DNA from: Paraburkholderia sejongensis | GTDB taxonomy: Bacteria; Pseudomonadota; Gammaproteobacteria; Burkholderiales; Burkholderiaceae | Assembly: GCF_020880815.1 (NCBI RefSeq) | Contig: NZ_JAJITD010000013.1 | Coordinates: forward strand, 62,001 to 126,000 | Direction of reading: 5' to 3' | Length of the DNA: 64,000 nt | In this document: piece by piece, positions 54,316 to 62,690 of the stretch | How positions within the stretch are numbered: the first letter of the stretch is position 1 | Layout: every line of letters begins with the position of its first letter | Made by a program: the position numbers and the translations under genes | The notes under the pieces: model-generated | What the model saw: the letters and a program-made list of their open reading frames with translations, nothing else | Databases searched by the model: none | What the model was told of the DNA's origin: nothing

Positions 54316-54582
54316 ATGTTTCCAGCAGCCCGAAAAGGCGATGCAATCAAACACGGCGGCGCCGTCGTCACCGGCTCACCGTCTGTATTTATCAATGGAC
54401 TTCCCGCAGCACTCGTCGGCTTGAGCTGCGCAGTGTGCGGGTTGCACCCGTCCGCCCAGGCAGTCGTACTCGGTTCGTCTTCCGTCACGATCAACAGCTT
54501 GCCGGCGGCGTTTGCCGGTTGTCTCGCGTCGTGCGGCTCACCGATCGCTACCGGATCGATGGACGTGCTGATCGGATCGTGA
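54316..54582 (+). CDS. PAAR-domain spike tip protein
   Basis: A stand-alone PAAR protein of 88 residues. Its two matching halves (VVTGSPSVFINGLPAALVG and VVLGSSSVTINSLPAAFAG) are the PAAR repeats, with KGDAIKHGG at the start and conserved His/Cys residues for the zinc-bound tip (CAVCGLHP, CLASCGSP). It caps the VgrG trimer and would carry the Rhs protein encoded 16 bp downstream. ATG at 54316 with AAGGAG upstream. Confidence 0.93.
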   Translation: MFPAARKGDAIKHGGAVVTGSPSVFINGLPAALVGLSCAVCGLHPSAQAVVLGSSSVTINSLPAAFAGCLASCGSPIATGSMDVLIGS

Positions 54583-54598
54583 TTGCGAGGGTATCGAA

Positions 54599-57500
54599 GT
54601 GACGACTGGAATCGCGGGAATCGGAGGGGAGCTGGTGCAGTTGCCCGGTGTCAAGTTGCCGCTGGCGAGTGCCGGGCCGCTGCTCGACCGCTGCGAGCGG
54701 CTGGGCGACGTGGTGGACCGGTATCGGATACGACCCGCGCTGTCGGGCATCCTGTGCGGCTGCGTCGACGTGCCGACCGGGAGCAAGGTCTGCCTGCCCG
54801 CCCGCGAAACCGATTTTGAGTTGCGCGGCCGTCTGCCGCTCGGCTGGTCGCGCGGCTATTCGAGTGCGCAGCCAGCAGTCGGTCTGCTTGGCGTCGGTTG
54901 GCGTACGCGTTGGGAAGTCACGCTGCACAAGCACGGCGACCAGCTCGTCTATACCGATGAATACGGCAGCACGCTCAGCGTGCCGTTTCCGGAGCGTGGA
55001 AAGCAGGTGATCGCAACGTCCGCTCAGTTACACGTCGCGCACCTGAGCGATGGTCGGATCGTCGTGGCGGATCTGCAGCCGCTTTACCGGGTGTTCGGCG
55101 AGTTCGACGCAAATGGAATCGCGCGGCTCAAGTACGTCGAAGATCTGGGCAAGCAGCGAATCGGTTTGATCTGGGATACCGACGGGCGCCTGCTGCGGAT
55201 GCGCGGCACTTGCGGCCACGAATTGCGGATGCACTACGAAACGCTGATGGGCGTCAAAGCGGGCAAACGCCTGAGCGCCGTCGAGTGTATCGACGGCGGC
55301 CCCTCCGGCGCGCTGGTCCAGTACGGCTACAGCCAACTTGGCGAGTTGACCCAGGTGCGCAATCGTGCCGGCGAACTCGTGCGTCGCTTCGCGTACCGCG
55401 ATGGCCGCATCGTCGAGGAAGCCGACGCGCTGGGAATGGCGACGCGCTACGTGTGGCAGAGCGTCGGCGCGACCGCGCGGGTGGTTCAACGGGTCACCTC
55501 TGAGGGCGCGCGCGAGCGCTTTACGTACGATGTCGACAGCCGGACCAGCGAAGTCACCGACGTGTTCGGCCGCAGCGCGCGCTGGCAATGCGATGACCTG
55601 GGCCGCGTGCTCTCACACACGGACTTCGACGGCCGACGCTACCGTTTCGACTACGGGGACGCCGACGCGCCGCTCACCGTGCAGTTGCCCGGCGAACGGG
55701 TGGTGAGGCTCGCCTACGATACGCTCGGACGGTTGGTATCGGAGACGGATCCGCAGGGCAAGACTCGCGCCACGCAGTACGCGTTCGCATCGCGCGCTCC
55801 GGTATCGGTTGCGCTCGGCGATGGCCGCGCGTGGCTGTGGGCGCGCAACGATCGCTTGCAGCCGTTGCACTGCCAGACGCCCTCCGGAGAAGTCACGCGC
55901 TTCGAATACGGGGCCGATGGCGAGATTGCCCGCGCGACCGACGCGGCGGGCCATGCCACCAGCTTCGAACGTAATGCGTGGGGGCAAGTGATCCGGTGCA
56001 CGGCGGTCGATGGCGGTACGACGGCCTACGAATACGACGTCAACGGCTACTGTGTCAGCGTGACCGACGCGCTCGGCGCGGTCACACGAATCGAGCGCGA
56101 CCGTCTCGGCCGGCCATTGACCGTAACGCGCCCAGACGGGCGCGTGGAGCGCCATACATGGAACGCCGCTGGTCAGCGCAGTTCGTTCGTCGGACCGAGC
56201 GGCCAGAGCCGCCATTGGGAGCGGGACCGGCGCGGCAACGTCGTGCGTGGGGTCGACGAGGAGGGCCACGTGATCGCGCGCACGTACGATGCTCATGGCC
56301 GGCCCGTGCGCATCGAAAGTTCGAACGGCGCGGTGCAAACGATGCAGTGGGATGCGAGCCACTGCGTGGCGATTACCGATGCGGATGGCGTGCAGCGCAG
56401 CTTCGACTATACGGAGGCGGGGCTGATCGCCCGCATCACGTGGCAGGCGGGCCCGCTGCAACGCCGGGAAACGTTTGCCTATGACGACGCGGGCGCTCTG
56501 GTTCAACGCGAAACCGAGCACAACCGTTACACCTATCGCTACGGTCCACGCGGTTTACTCGAGGGCATCAGCCGCACGCCAACGCAGCGGGGAGAGTTGC
56601 TCGGCCTTGGGGCGGACGAAATCCGCTTCGAATACGATACGGCGGGCCGCGTGGTCGCGGAGCACGGCGCAAACGGCGCGCTGCATTATACGTATAACGC
56701 GACCGGCCGGCTTGTCGCGACCCGGCTCCCTCAGGGACAACTGGTACGTACGCGCCGCTTTGCAACCGGCGACATCGCGCTCGTCGAACTGGACGACCGG
56801 CAGATCGCGCACTTCTGGTATGACGCGATGCACCGCGAGGTCGCGCGTACGCAGGGCCCGTTGCGCACGCATACCGGTTATTCGATGCTGGGCTTGCCGG
56901 TGTGGTGGCGTTCTCTGCTCGGAGCCGAGCAGTGCGCGTCGACTGCCGAGCCCAAATGGGCAAGCGAACTGTCGCACGACGTCGACTACAGTCCAGCCGA
57001 CCTGATCGTCAGAGCCAAGGGCCCGGGCGAAGACCAGAGCTGGTACGACTATGACCGGCGCGGCTGTATGCTGAGACGGGTGTCGGAGCCGCTGGACATC
57101 GAGTATTTCACCTGGGATGGCGCTGGCAACCTGCTCGACGCACCCGGTGGCAACTGGTTGCCGGCCGCCCATCCCGATCATCGGCTGCGCGAGTGCCGGG
57201 GCTATCGTTACGACTACGATGCGTGGGGCCAACTGGTGCGTAGAAGCGGGCGCGACCACACGTTGTCCCTCGATTGGGATGCGGAGGGGCGGCTCATTGC
57301 TGTCCATCGCAACGGCCGCACCGTGCGCTATCAATACGACGCACTCGGCCGGCGCATTTCGAAGCGCGTCGAGGCTGATGCGTCGCAGAGATCTTCGTAT
57401 CAACCGCAGCAGTCGCCCATACCGGTGCACGACGAGGTCACGCGCTATGTGTGGCAGGGGGCTCGTCTGTTGCAGGAGCAGCGCCAAACCGTAGTACGCA

Positions 57501-58057
57501 CCTACCTGTATCAGCCGGAACCGCCTCGCTCAACCGGTTTTGCGCCGTTAGCATGCATCGACCAAAGCCTCGACGACGACGGCAAGATCGGGGACACGCA
57601 GGTCTATCACTATCACACCGATGCAGCCGGCACCGCTGTCGCGCTAACCGACGAATCGGGCCAGTTGGTTTGGAGCAGGCGCTATCGGGCCTGGGGTACT
57701 CTCGTTGCGTTGGAGTGGGGACACGGTGACGCAGTGGCTCAGCCTTTGCGTTACGCCGGCCAATACGCGGACGATGAAACGGCGCTGCATTACAACGGTG
57801 CGCGGTTCTACGATCCAAGCGCCGGCCGCTACATTAGCCCCGATCGAATCGGCGAGGCCGGTGTCAGCCCTTATCGCTACGCACCGAATCCGCTGACGTG
57901 GTGCAATCCGCTCGGCCACGCGCAGCCGCAGACGCGGCCGTACGTTGCCGGCGCGGAAGCGTCATGCGTCGATCTCGCGGCGGACCCGGCTCAGCAGATT
58001 GCCGCCCTCGTCGAACAAGGCGACTGTATAGGCGGTTGGGATCCGTTCAAGCTCTGA
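54599..58057 (+). CDS. Rhs/YD-repeat protein, probable T6SS effector shell with lost or very short tip
   Basis: An Rhs protein of 1152 residues starting at GTG 54599 (GAGGG upstream). After an N-terminal region (FELRGRLPLGWSRGYSSA) come many YD repeats (for example RFAYRDGRIVEEADALG, FEYGADGEIARATDAAG, LRYAGQYADDETALHYNGARFYDPSAGRYISPDRIG). The Rhs core should end with a DPxGL-type motif; here it reads WCNPLGHAQ, with the Asp missing. Only about 48 residues follow, with no recognisable toxin domain, and no immunity gene is adjacent. The last 31 codons lie over the 3' end of the minus-strand glycosyltransferase, suggesting that the original tip was lost by recombination. Confidence 0.9.
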   Translation: MTTGIAGIGGELVQLPGVKLPLASAGPLLDRCERLGDVVDRYRIRPALSGILCGCVDVPTGSKVCLPARETDFELRGRLPLGWSRGYSSAQPAVGLLGVGWRTRWEVTLHKHGDQLVYTDEYGSTLSVPFPERGKQVIATSAQLHVAHLSDGRIVVADLQPLYRVFGEFDANGIARLKYVEDLGKQRIGLIWDTDGRLLRMRGTCGHELRMHYETLMGVKAGKRLSAVECIDGGPSGALVQYGYSQLGELTQVRNRAGELVRRFAYRDGRIVEEADALGMATRYVWQSVGATARVVQRVTSEGARERFTYDVDSRTSEVTDVFGRSARWQCDDLGRVLSHTDFDGRRYRFDYGDADAPLTVQLPGERVVRLAYDTLGRLVSETDPQGKTRATQYAFASRAPVSVALGDGRAWLWARNDRLQPLHCQTPSGEVTRFEYGADGEIARATDAAGHATSFERNAWGQVIRCTAVDGGTTAYEYDVNGYCVSVTDALGAVTRIERDRLGRPLTVTRPDGRVERHTWNAAGQRSSFVGPSGQSRHWERDRRGNVVRGVDEEGHVIARTYDAHGRPVRIESSNGAVQTMQWDASHCVAITDADGVQRSFDYTEAGLIARITWQAGPLQRRETFAYDDAGALVQRETEHNRYTYRYGPRGLLEGISRTPTQRGELLGLGADEIRFEYDTAGRVVAEHGANGALHYTYNATGRLVATRLPQGQLVRTRRFATGDIALVELDDRQIAHFWYDAMHREVARTQGPLRTHTGYSMLGLPVWWRSLLGAEQCASTAEPKWASELSHDVDYSPADLIVRAKGPGEDQSWYDYDRRGCMLRRVSEPLDIEYFTWDGAGNLLDAPGGNWLPAAHPDHRLRECRGYRYDYDAWGQLVRRSGRDHTLSLDWDAEGRLIAVHRNGRTVRYQYDALGRRISKRVEADASQRSSYQPQQSPIPVHDEVTRYVWQGARLLQEQRQTVVRTYLYQPEPPRSTGFAPLACIDQSLDDDGKIGDTQVYHYHTDAAGTAVALTDESGQLVWSRRYRAWGTLVALEWGHGDAVAQPLRYAGQYADDETALHYNGARFYDPSAGRYISPDRIGEAGVSPYRYAPNPLTWCNPLGHAQPQTRPYVAGAEASCVDLAADPAQQIAALVEQGDCIGGWDPFKL

Positions 58058-59386
58058 TCCGAAGCTCAGATGGAAGCTCAAATGGAAGTCTAGCCGCTCG
58101 TCTTTTCGATATCGCAACAAGCGCTTTGCGTCGACGTGTTCCTCGTGCAGTGTCGTTTCGCCGCTGCCGTGGACAGTGACCGTGGCCGACGTCGCTGCCG
58201 GCAGCGTTACCGGGACACCGGGGGCGGCACCATGTTTATCGAAGCTCTTTTGGCGTACGTAGACCCGCAGGTCGTATGCGCGTAGCAGTGATGCTTTCCA
58301 GGCCGCCTCGTCCCCGCGCTGTGCGCCTGGCACGGGCGGCTCATGATTGAGTACTGCGGGCTGAACGCCACGCCAGGCGAAGCTGATTCCCGCATAGGCC
58401 TCGTAGTCGGCCAGTGTTCGTTCGGTGCCGAGTCCGTATTTGCCGAAATGCTCCGCCGGAGCCGTTTCTCCATCGATGCCGAGCAATGCGCGATTGCGCT
58501 GCAAGGAACGCTGGTTGCGCTCATGCCACGGTTCGTCTATTTCGCAGCGGGCCGCGGCTTCGTGATTGTGGTCGTGCCACATCTTCACACGATGAGCACG
58601 CGTATATTCGTGCCAGCCGATTATCCGATGCGGGCTGTACAGATCGTAGCCGTGCGTGAATGCGCGGACCGCAATCGAGATCTCTTCGCCGAGGAAAAAG
58701 TAGTTTGGATCGTGCTGCACGGTTTCGGCGAAGTGGCCGTCGGCGAACGCGAAATGTGCGCTATAGAAGCGCGTACGCACCGGACGCTCGAGCCTGTCCC
58801 AATCCGCCAGGCGTTTGGAGTTAAACAGAACGACGCCTTCTTTGCTGAAAGATGAGTAGGCCATGACGAACGGCACGTCGTCGTTTCTGCCATTGTTTTC
58901 CGGGTCGTACATCGGCAGGTAGGTGGTAAGCACCGGCTTAGCGCTTTTGTCGCGCAGCGACTCGAGCATTTCGATGGCCGCAGCGTCCCACGCGTCGATG
59001 AAACGATGATGCGAGTCGAGCTGCAACGTATAGCGCTCGCCACGATAGCGCTGCTGGAGCAGGTTGCGAGCCCAGCATGCTCCTTGCGTCATCATGTGCG
59101 GGACGTCGATCAGTTCGATTTTCGCGTCGCGATAAGACAGATGATGGATAGTCCGGCCGTCAACCTGTTCCTTGCGCCATTTGCCGATGCCCTCACGCCA
59201 GAAAGCGCCGATCGGTTCGTCGGAAGCGTGCTGCCAGCAAACGACGATGCGCAACAGATCGGGACTTTTTGCGTTGTTGATCAGATCCAGCAAGGTGGGA
59301 ATCAATTGCGAATCGCGATAACTCGCGATCTGCACAAAGATTGAATTCGGCGTTGTCGGAGGTTGAGCGGCCATGCGGGTCGTCAT
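57962..59386 (-). CDS. Skp1 GlcNAc-transferase-like (GT60-type) glycosyltransferase
   Basis: Predicted GT-A glycosyltransferase of 474 residues, of the GlcNAc-transferase family best known from eukaryotic Skp1 hydroxyproline modification. The N-terminal nucleotide-sugar fold opens with IFVQIASYRDSQLIPTLLDLI. The metal/sugar motif is LQLDSHHRF (Asp 124, His 126), and MTQGACWARNLLQQRYRGE precedes it. Acceptor-side motifs include FLGEEISIAVRAFTHGYDLYSP. After residue ~370 there is a beta-rich C-terminal domain. No signal peptide or membrane helix is seen. It overlaps the rhs 3' end by 96 bp in convergent orientation. Being next to rhs, it may be a T6SS cargo or may modify a T6SS or surface protein (inference). 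Confidence 0.75.
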   Translation of the reverse strand: MTTRMAAQPPTTPNSIFVQIASYRDSQLIPTLLDLINNAKSPDLLRIVVCWQHASDEPIGAFWREGIGKWRKEQVDGRTIHHLSYRDAKIELIDVPHMMTQGACWARNLLQQRYRGERYTLQLDSHHRFIDAWDAAAIEMLESLRDKSAKPVLTTYLPMYDPENNGRNDDVPFVMAYSSFSKEGVVLFNSKRLADWDRLERPVRTRFYSAHFAFADGHFAETVQHDPNYFFLGEEISIAVRAFTHGYDLYSPHRIIGWHEYTRAHRVKMWHDHNHEAAARCEIDEPWHERNQRSLQRNRALLGIDGETAPAEHFGKYGLGTERTLADYEAYAGISFAWRGVQPAVLNHEPPVPGAQRGDEAAWKASLLRAYDLRVYVRQKSFDKHGAAPGVPVTLPAATSATVTVHGSGETTLHEEHVDAKRLLRYRKDERLDFHLSFHLSFGSELERIPTAYTVALFDEGGNLLSRVRREIDA

Positions 59387-59412
59387 TGCAAAAGGTTGTC
59401 GCCGTGTCCGGC

Positions 59413-60429
59413 TTAAAGAATGGTCATCGTGATCGTCGCGGTTGCCTGAATCCTGCCGGCGGTCGGCGCAACGGTACCGACGCGCAGCACCGTTGCCTCG
59501 AGCCCGAACGGAGATTGCATATTGCCGTTCGGCCTATGGACGAGCGTGCTGCCCGGATCGTTGGGCTTCAGGATCGTGCTGCTGGACACTTCTCGCAACC
59601 GGATTGCGAGATTGGTCGCGCCGGTGTTCTGTAGCATGCTGGCGTCGTTCGCATCCGGGGTGCCGGACAGCACGGCGGTAATGGAGGCCGGTGGCGTAGG
59701 CCCGGTACAGAGCACGGTGAAGTCGACTGGCTGCGTGGGGCCGGCGGTGGTCGATACGTCGGCCGGGCCGAACGTGCCGAAATCGATGTTCAGTGTGCTC
59801 GCGTTGACCGCGCAACTGGGCAGCACCTTGACGTTGATACTGCCGCCGGTGATCAGAACGACCTGACTGCCGTCGCCGTTGGCAATGCCGCTGCCGACGG
59901 TGTTGAGCACCACGGTCGCGAAGCTGTCGATGTCCCCGGTCTTCACCAGCTCGATGCTGAATTTCGCCCCGCTGAGAAGCTGGGCGAAGTTTGTGTCCCG
60001 TCCAGCCCCGGCGATCGTCGATACGAACGGCATAGTGGAATTGTTGCCGCTTGCGCGCATATAGGTCGTCCGAAAGCCGATGCCCGGGATGTTTGTGTTG
60101 TAGACGCCCGATACCGTGGAAGGCGTTGCCGCGGAATAGTCGAATGCGATAGTGCCGCCGTTGCCGCCGCTCGTGCAGTCGGCGAAGGTGGTATCGGTCG
60201 CGAGAGCGGGCGACTCCCCGGTGGCGATTACCGTGCCAATCGGCAGGTCGGGGTCGATCGACACGGAGGCTTCCTGGAACTGCACGCTGATGAGAAGCTG
60301 TTGCGCGGCGCCGAAGCCTGCCTCGATCTCGCCGGCCACCTGCGCCGGCGTCAACTGGTTACAGCTCGCGGAAACGAGACGAGGAATCGCGAAACACACC
60401 ACAACGAGAAACTGGACGAATGTTTTCAT
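59413..60429 (-). CDS. Two-domain fimbrial adhesin (tip subunit)
   Basis: A secreted fimbrial adhesin of 338 residues. The signal peptide ends at LVSASCNQ. A first domain of about 180 residues (with ASVSIDPDLPIGTVIATG, GIGFRTTYMRASGN) is the likely receptor-binding part. The C-terminal pilin domain has LPSCAVNASTLNIDFGTFGP and VLCTGPTPPA with the pilin Cys pair and ends RIQATATITMTIL, a chaperone-recognised strand. It is the expected tip for the fimbriae at 33.8-38.8 kb but lies on the other strand inside the T6SS locus, 27 bp upstream of the glycosyltransferase start. Confidence 0.85.
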   Translation of the reverse strand: MKTFVQFLVVVCFAIPRLVSASCNQLTPAQVAGEIEAGFGAAQQLLISVQFQEASVSIDPDLPIGTVIATGESPALATDTTFADCTSGGNGGTIAFDYSAATPSTVSGVYNTNIPGIGFRTTYMRASGNNSTMPFVSTIAGAGRDTNFAQLLSGAKFSIELVKTGDIDSFATVVLNTVGSGIANGDGSQVVLITGGSINVKVLPSCAVNASTLNIDFGTFGPADVSTTAGPTQPVDFTVLCTGPTPPASITAVLSGTPDANDASMLQNTGATNLAIRLREVSSSTILKPNDPGSTLVHRPNGNMQSPFGLEATVLRVGTVAPTAGRIQATATITMTIL

Positions 60430-60507
60430 TGGAATAGTTTGGTTTGACCGGCGTACCGTAAGGGGTTGGCGAAAATAGCAAGCTGCGCACTCGCGCGCCG
60501 CTTGCCC

Positions 60508-61623
60508 TCAGTTGTCCATCTCGTCCCACTGAGCTAGCAGCTCGGCTGGAATGACATGGGCGAGTTCCGAAAAGCGCTTGCCCACCATTCGTTCCGATTG
60601 ACGCAGCAACACGATGACGGGACTGCTCGGTTCGTTTTGTTCGAACCAGATGCGGGTTTCCTGAATGGCGGCGAGTGCGCTCCAGCGATCCATGCTTGCG
60701 GCCGTGGCGGCCGGTGCGACGGTAGGCGATGCGGCAAGGGCATCGGATGAGGCCGGCGCGGGGATAGTGGGGGCCGGCGACGCCGCCGCTGCCGCCGCCG
60801 TGTCGGCTGCGCCGCTGCCTGCAACGGGTGCCCCCGCAGCGCAGGCACCTTGCGCATCGGCTGGCGCGATAGCGGAGATCGGTGCAGGGCCGCCTTCGAG
60901 TTCAGCTTGTGCGAACGGCTGCAACAGGCGCGCGAGCGCGCCGAGGTCCGGCGCATCGGCGCCCAGTGCCGTACTGCACCACTCGGCGATGCCCACGATC
61001 GAGCGATGCGCTTCGGCAAACGCCGATACGACCGGATTACGCCTGCCCGACAACTCCTTCAGCAGGCGCGCGACCGATTCCGGCGCAAGCGCATCCTTGT
61101 GGCGCGGTAACGCCAAGGATTTCTCGATATCGCGCAAATGCAACTGCGCGCCGGCGGCCTTCGGCAACGCAATGTCGCGTGCGTCGGCCAGCGCGCCGTC
61201 CGGGTCAGTGAGACCGGCGATCGCGTTCGCGTACATGGCGGGGTCGCGCTCGCCTTCGAACACCGGCAGCGGATGCAGCGTTTCTCCGTAGCGTTCGAGC
61301 AGCGCCTTGAGCAATGCCAGGCCATCGCGCAATCCGGCCGCGCCGTCGATTCGCATCCGGCAGCGCAGCAGAATCACCGCGACGCGAATGTCCTTGGTGC
61401 GCAGCAGCAGTGCGCGGCAGGCGCGCTCGATCTCGGCCCAGTTCGCTGCCGGCGGCACTTCGACGAAATTGCCGTACTGCGCCTCGATGCGCGGCGCCGC
61501 ATCGGCGAGCAGCATGACGAAATCCGGATCGTATTCAAGGTCGGGTCCGGTGGGCGCGTCGGCATCGACCGGTTCGAGAAGATCGAGGTAACGGAACGCG
61601 GCGGCGGACGAAGGGGCGTTCAT
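60508..61623 (-). CDS. tssA: T6SS assembly protein TssA
   Basis: TssA cap/initiator, 371 residues. The N-terminal ImpA domain has GPDLEYDPDFVMLLADAA, WAEIERACRALLLRTKDIRVAVIL and DGLALLKALLERYGETLHP. A long Ala/Pro-rich linker (about residues 240-310) leads to a short C-terminal domain ending SERMVGKRFSELAHVIPAELL. The ATG at 61623 has CTGGAG upstream. It is the last gene of the minus-strand tssF-tssG-tssA run. Confidence 0.93.
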   Translation of the reverse strand: MNAPSSAAAFRYLDLLEPVDADAPTGPDLEYDPDFVMLLADAAPRIEAQYGNFVEVPPAANWAEIERACRALLLRTKDIRVAVILLRCRMRIDGAAGLRDGLALLKALLERYGETLHPLPVFEGERDPAMYANAIAGLTDPDGALADARDIALPKAAGAQLHLRDIEKSLALPRHKDALAPESVARLLKELSGRRNPVVSAFAEAHRSIVGIAEWCSTALGADAPDLGALARLLQPFAQAELEGGPAPISAIAPADAQGACAAGAPVAGSGAADTAAAAAASPAPTIPAPASSDALAASPTVAPAATAASMDRWSALAAIQETRIWFEQNEPSSPVIVLLRQSERMVGKRFSELAHVIPAELLAQWDEMDN

Positions 61624-61640
61624 CGGTAGAAACTCCAGAA

Positions 61641-62690
61641 TCAGGCGTTGTATTGCTCGGGTTCGAACACCATGCCGACGACAGGCGCTTCGTCCAGCGA
61701 TTCGCCGAGCCACGTCGAGTAGCCCAGCCGTTGCGTCGTGCCGGTACGCGCCGGCGGCGCCGCGCGCGGCTTGACCAGCAGCTTGACCTCCCACGCATAT
61801 TCGTGGCCGACGAAGGCCCGCACCCATTCGACGAAGGTCGGCAGATCTTCGCCGTGTGGCGTCAGTCGCAGGTACTGATCGAGATCGAGCGGCCCGACGA
61901 CCAGCCGGAATTTGTGTTGACGGTCCGGAATGGCCTCGCCGAGCTGCGCGCAATCGCCGATGATTGCGGCCGGGCCCGGGATGCCGAGCTTCGAGTGCTC
62001 CGAGCCGGACAGCAGGATCCAGTGCGGTACGAATTCCTCGACGGTCATTGGCACGCCGAAGTAATGCGACAGCGTTGCGGCGACGCCGTCCGGATTGCGC
62101 GCCTCGCGCACGAGGTGTGCCGCCGCGCTATAGCGCGCGTGGGTGGCCAGACAGGAGCGCCGTGCATCGGCCGGGTCGACGCCGCTCAGACTCGCGACGT
62201 AGAAAGAGAACGTTTCGTTGTCGGGCCGGTCGAGCGACGCGGTGGCCTGCGACCCGGCCCACGCGCGATAGAACTGCGACAGCGCGCGATGATGAAACAG
62301 GTCCACGAGTTCGACGAGCGCGCGGTCCTGATGGCTCTCGACCCGGCTGTAGGCCAGCTCCGTCATGTGAAGCGGCAACGGCCCCTGCGGACCCCACAAG
62401 CCGAGCCCGAACAGGCGCACGTCGAGGCGGCCGTCGCGAATGCCGAGTGAAGCGATCTCACGCGGCGCGAACGCGAGCGTTGGCTGCTGGCTGATCCGGA
62501 ACGGCTCTTCCCGCGGCAGACGCGCGGTGCCCGGCAACGGCATCTGCGGATCACGCGCGGCGATCGCGCGCAACAGGCTCAGAAAGCCGGATCGCCACGG
62601 CGTATCCGGATCGAACCACGCGTCGAGCGCTTGTGGATCGAGCGAGCGGGTCGGCGCGCCCGTGCCGGTATGCTGCAGGTCCATACTCAT
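61641..62690 (-). CDS. tssG: T6SS baseplate protein TssG
   Basis: Baseplate wedge protein TssG/VasB, 349 residues. Landmarks are FRISQQPTLAFAPREIASLG, LGLWGPQGPLPLHMTELA and FFHRALSQFYRAW-type DLFHHRALSQFYRAWA, typical of the family. Its start at 62690 overlaps the tssF stop (ATGA on the minus strand, 62687-62690), so TssF and TssG are co-translated, as expected for partners in the 2:1 wedge. Confidence 0.95.
   Translation of the reverse strand: MSMDLQHTGTGAPTRSLDPQALDAWFDPDTPWRSGFLSLLRAIAARDPQMPLPGTARLPREEPFRISQQPTLAFAPREIASLGIRDGRLDVRLFGLGLWGPQGPLPLHMTELAYSRVESHQDRALVELVDLFHHRALSQFYRAWAGSQATASLDRPDNETFSFYVASLSGVDPADARRSCLATHARYSAAAHLVREARNPDGVAATLSHYFGVPMTVEEFVPHWILLSGSEHSKLGIPGPAAIIGDCAQLGEAIPDRQHKFRLVVGPLDLDQYLRLTPHGEDLPTFVEWVRAFVGHEYAWEVKLLVKPRAAPPARTGTTQRLGYSTWLGESLDEAPVVGMVFEPEQYNA

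Noticed and set aside
57898..58179. Small plus-strand frame as an Rhs immunity gene
   Set aside because: It begins inside rhs in another frame, is Arg/Ser-rich without structure and overlaps the glycosyltransferase antisense.
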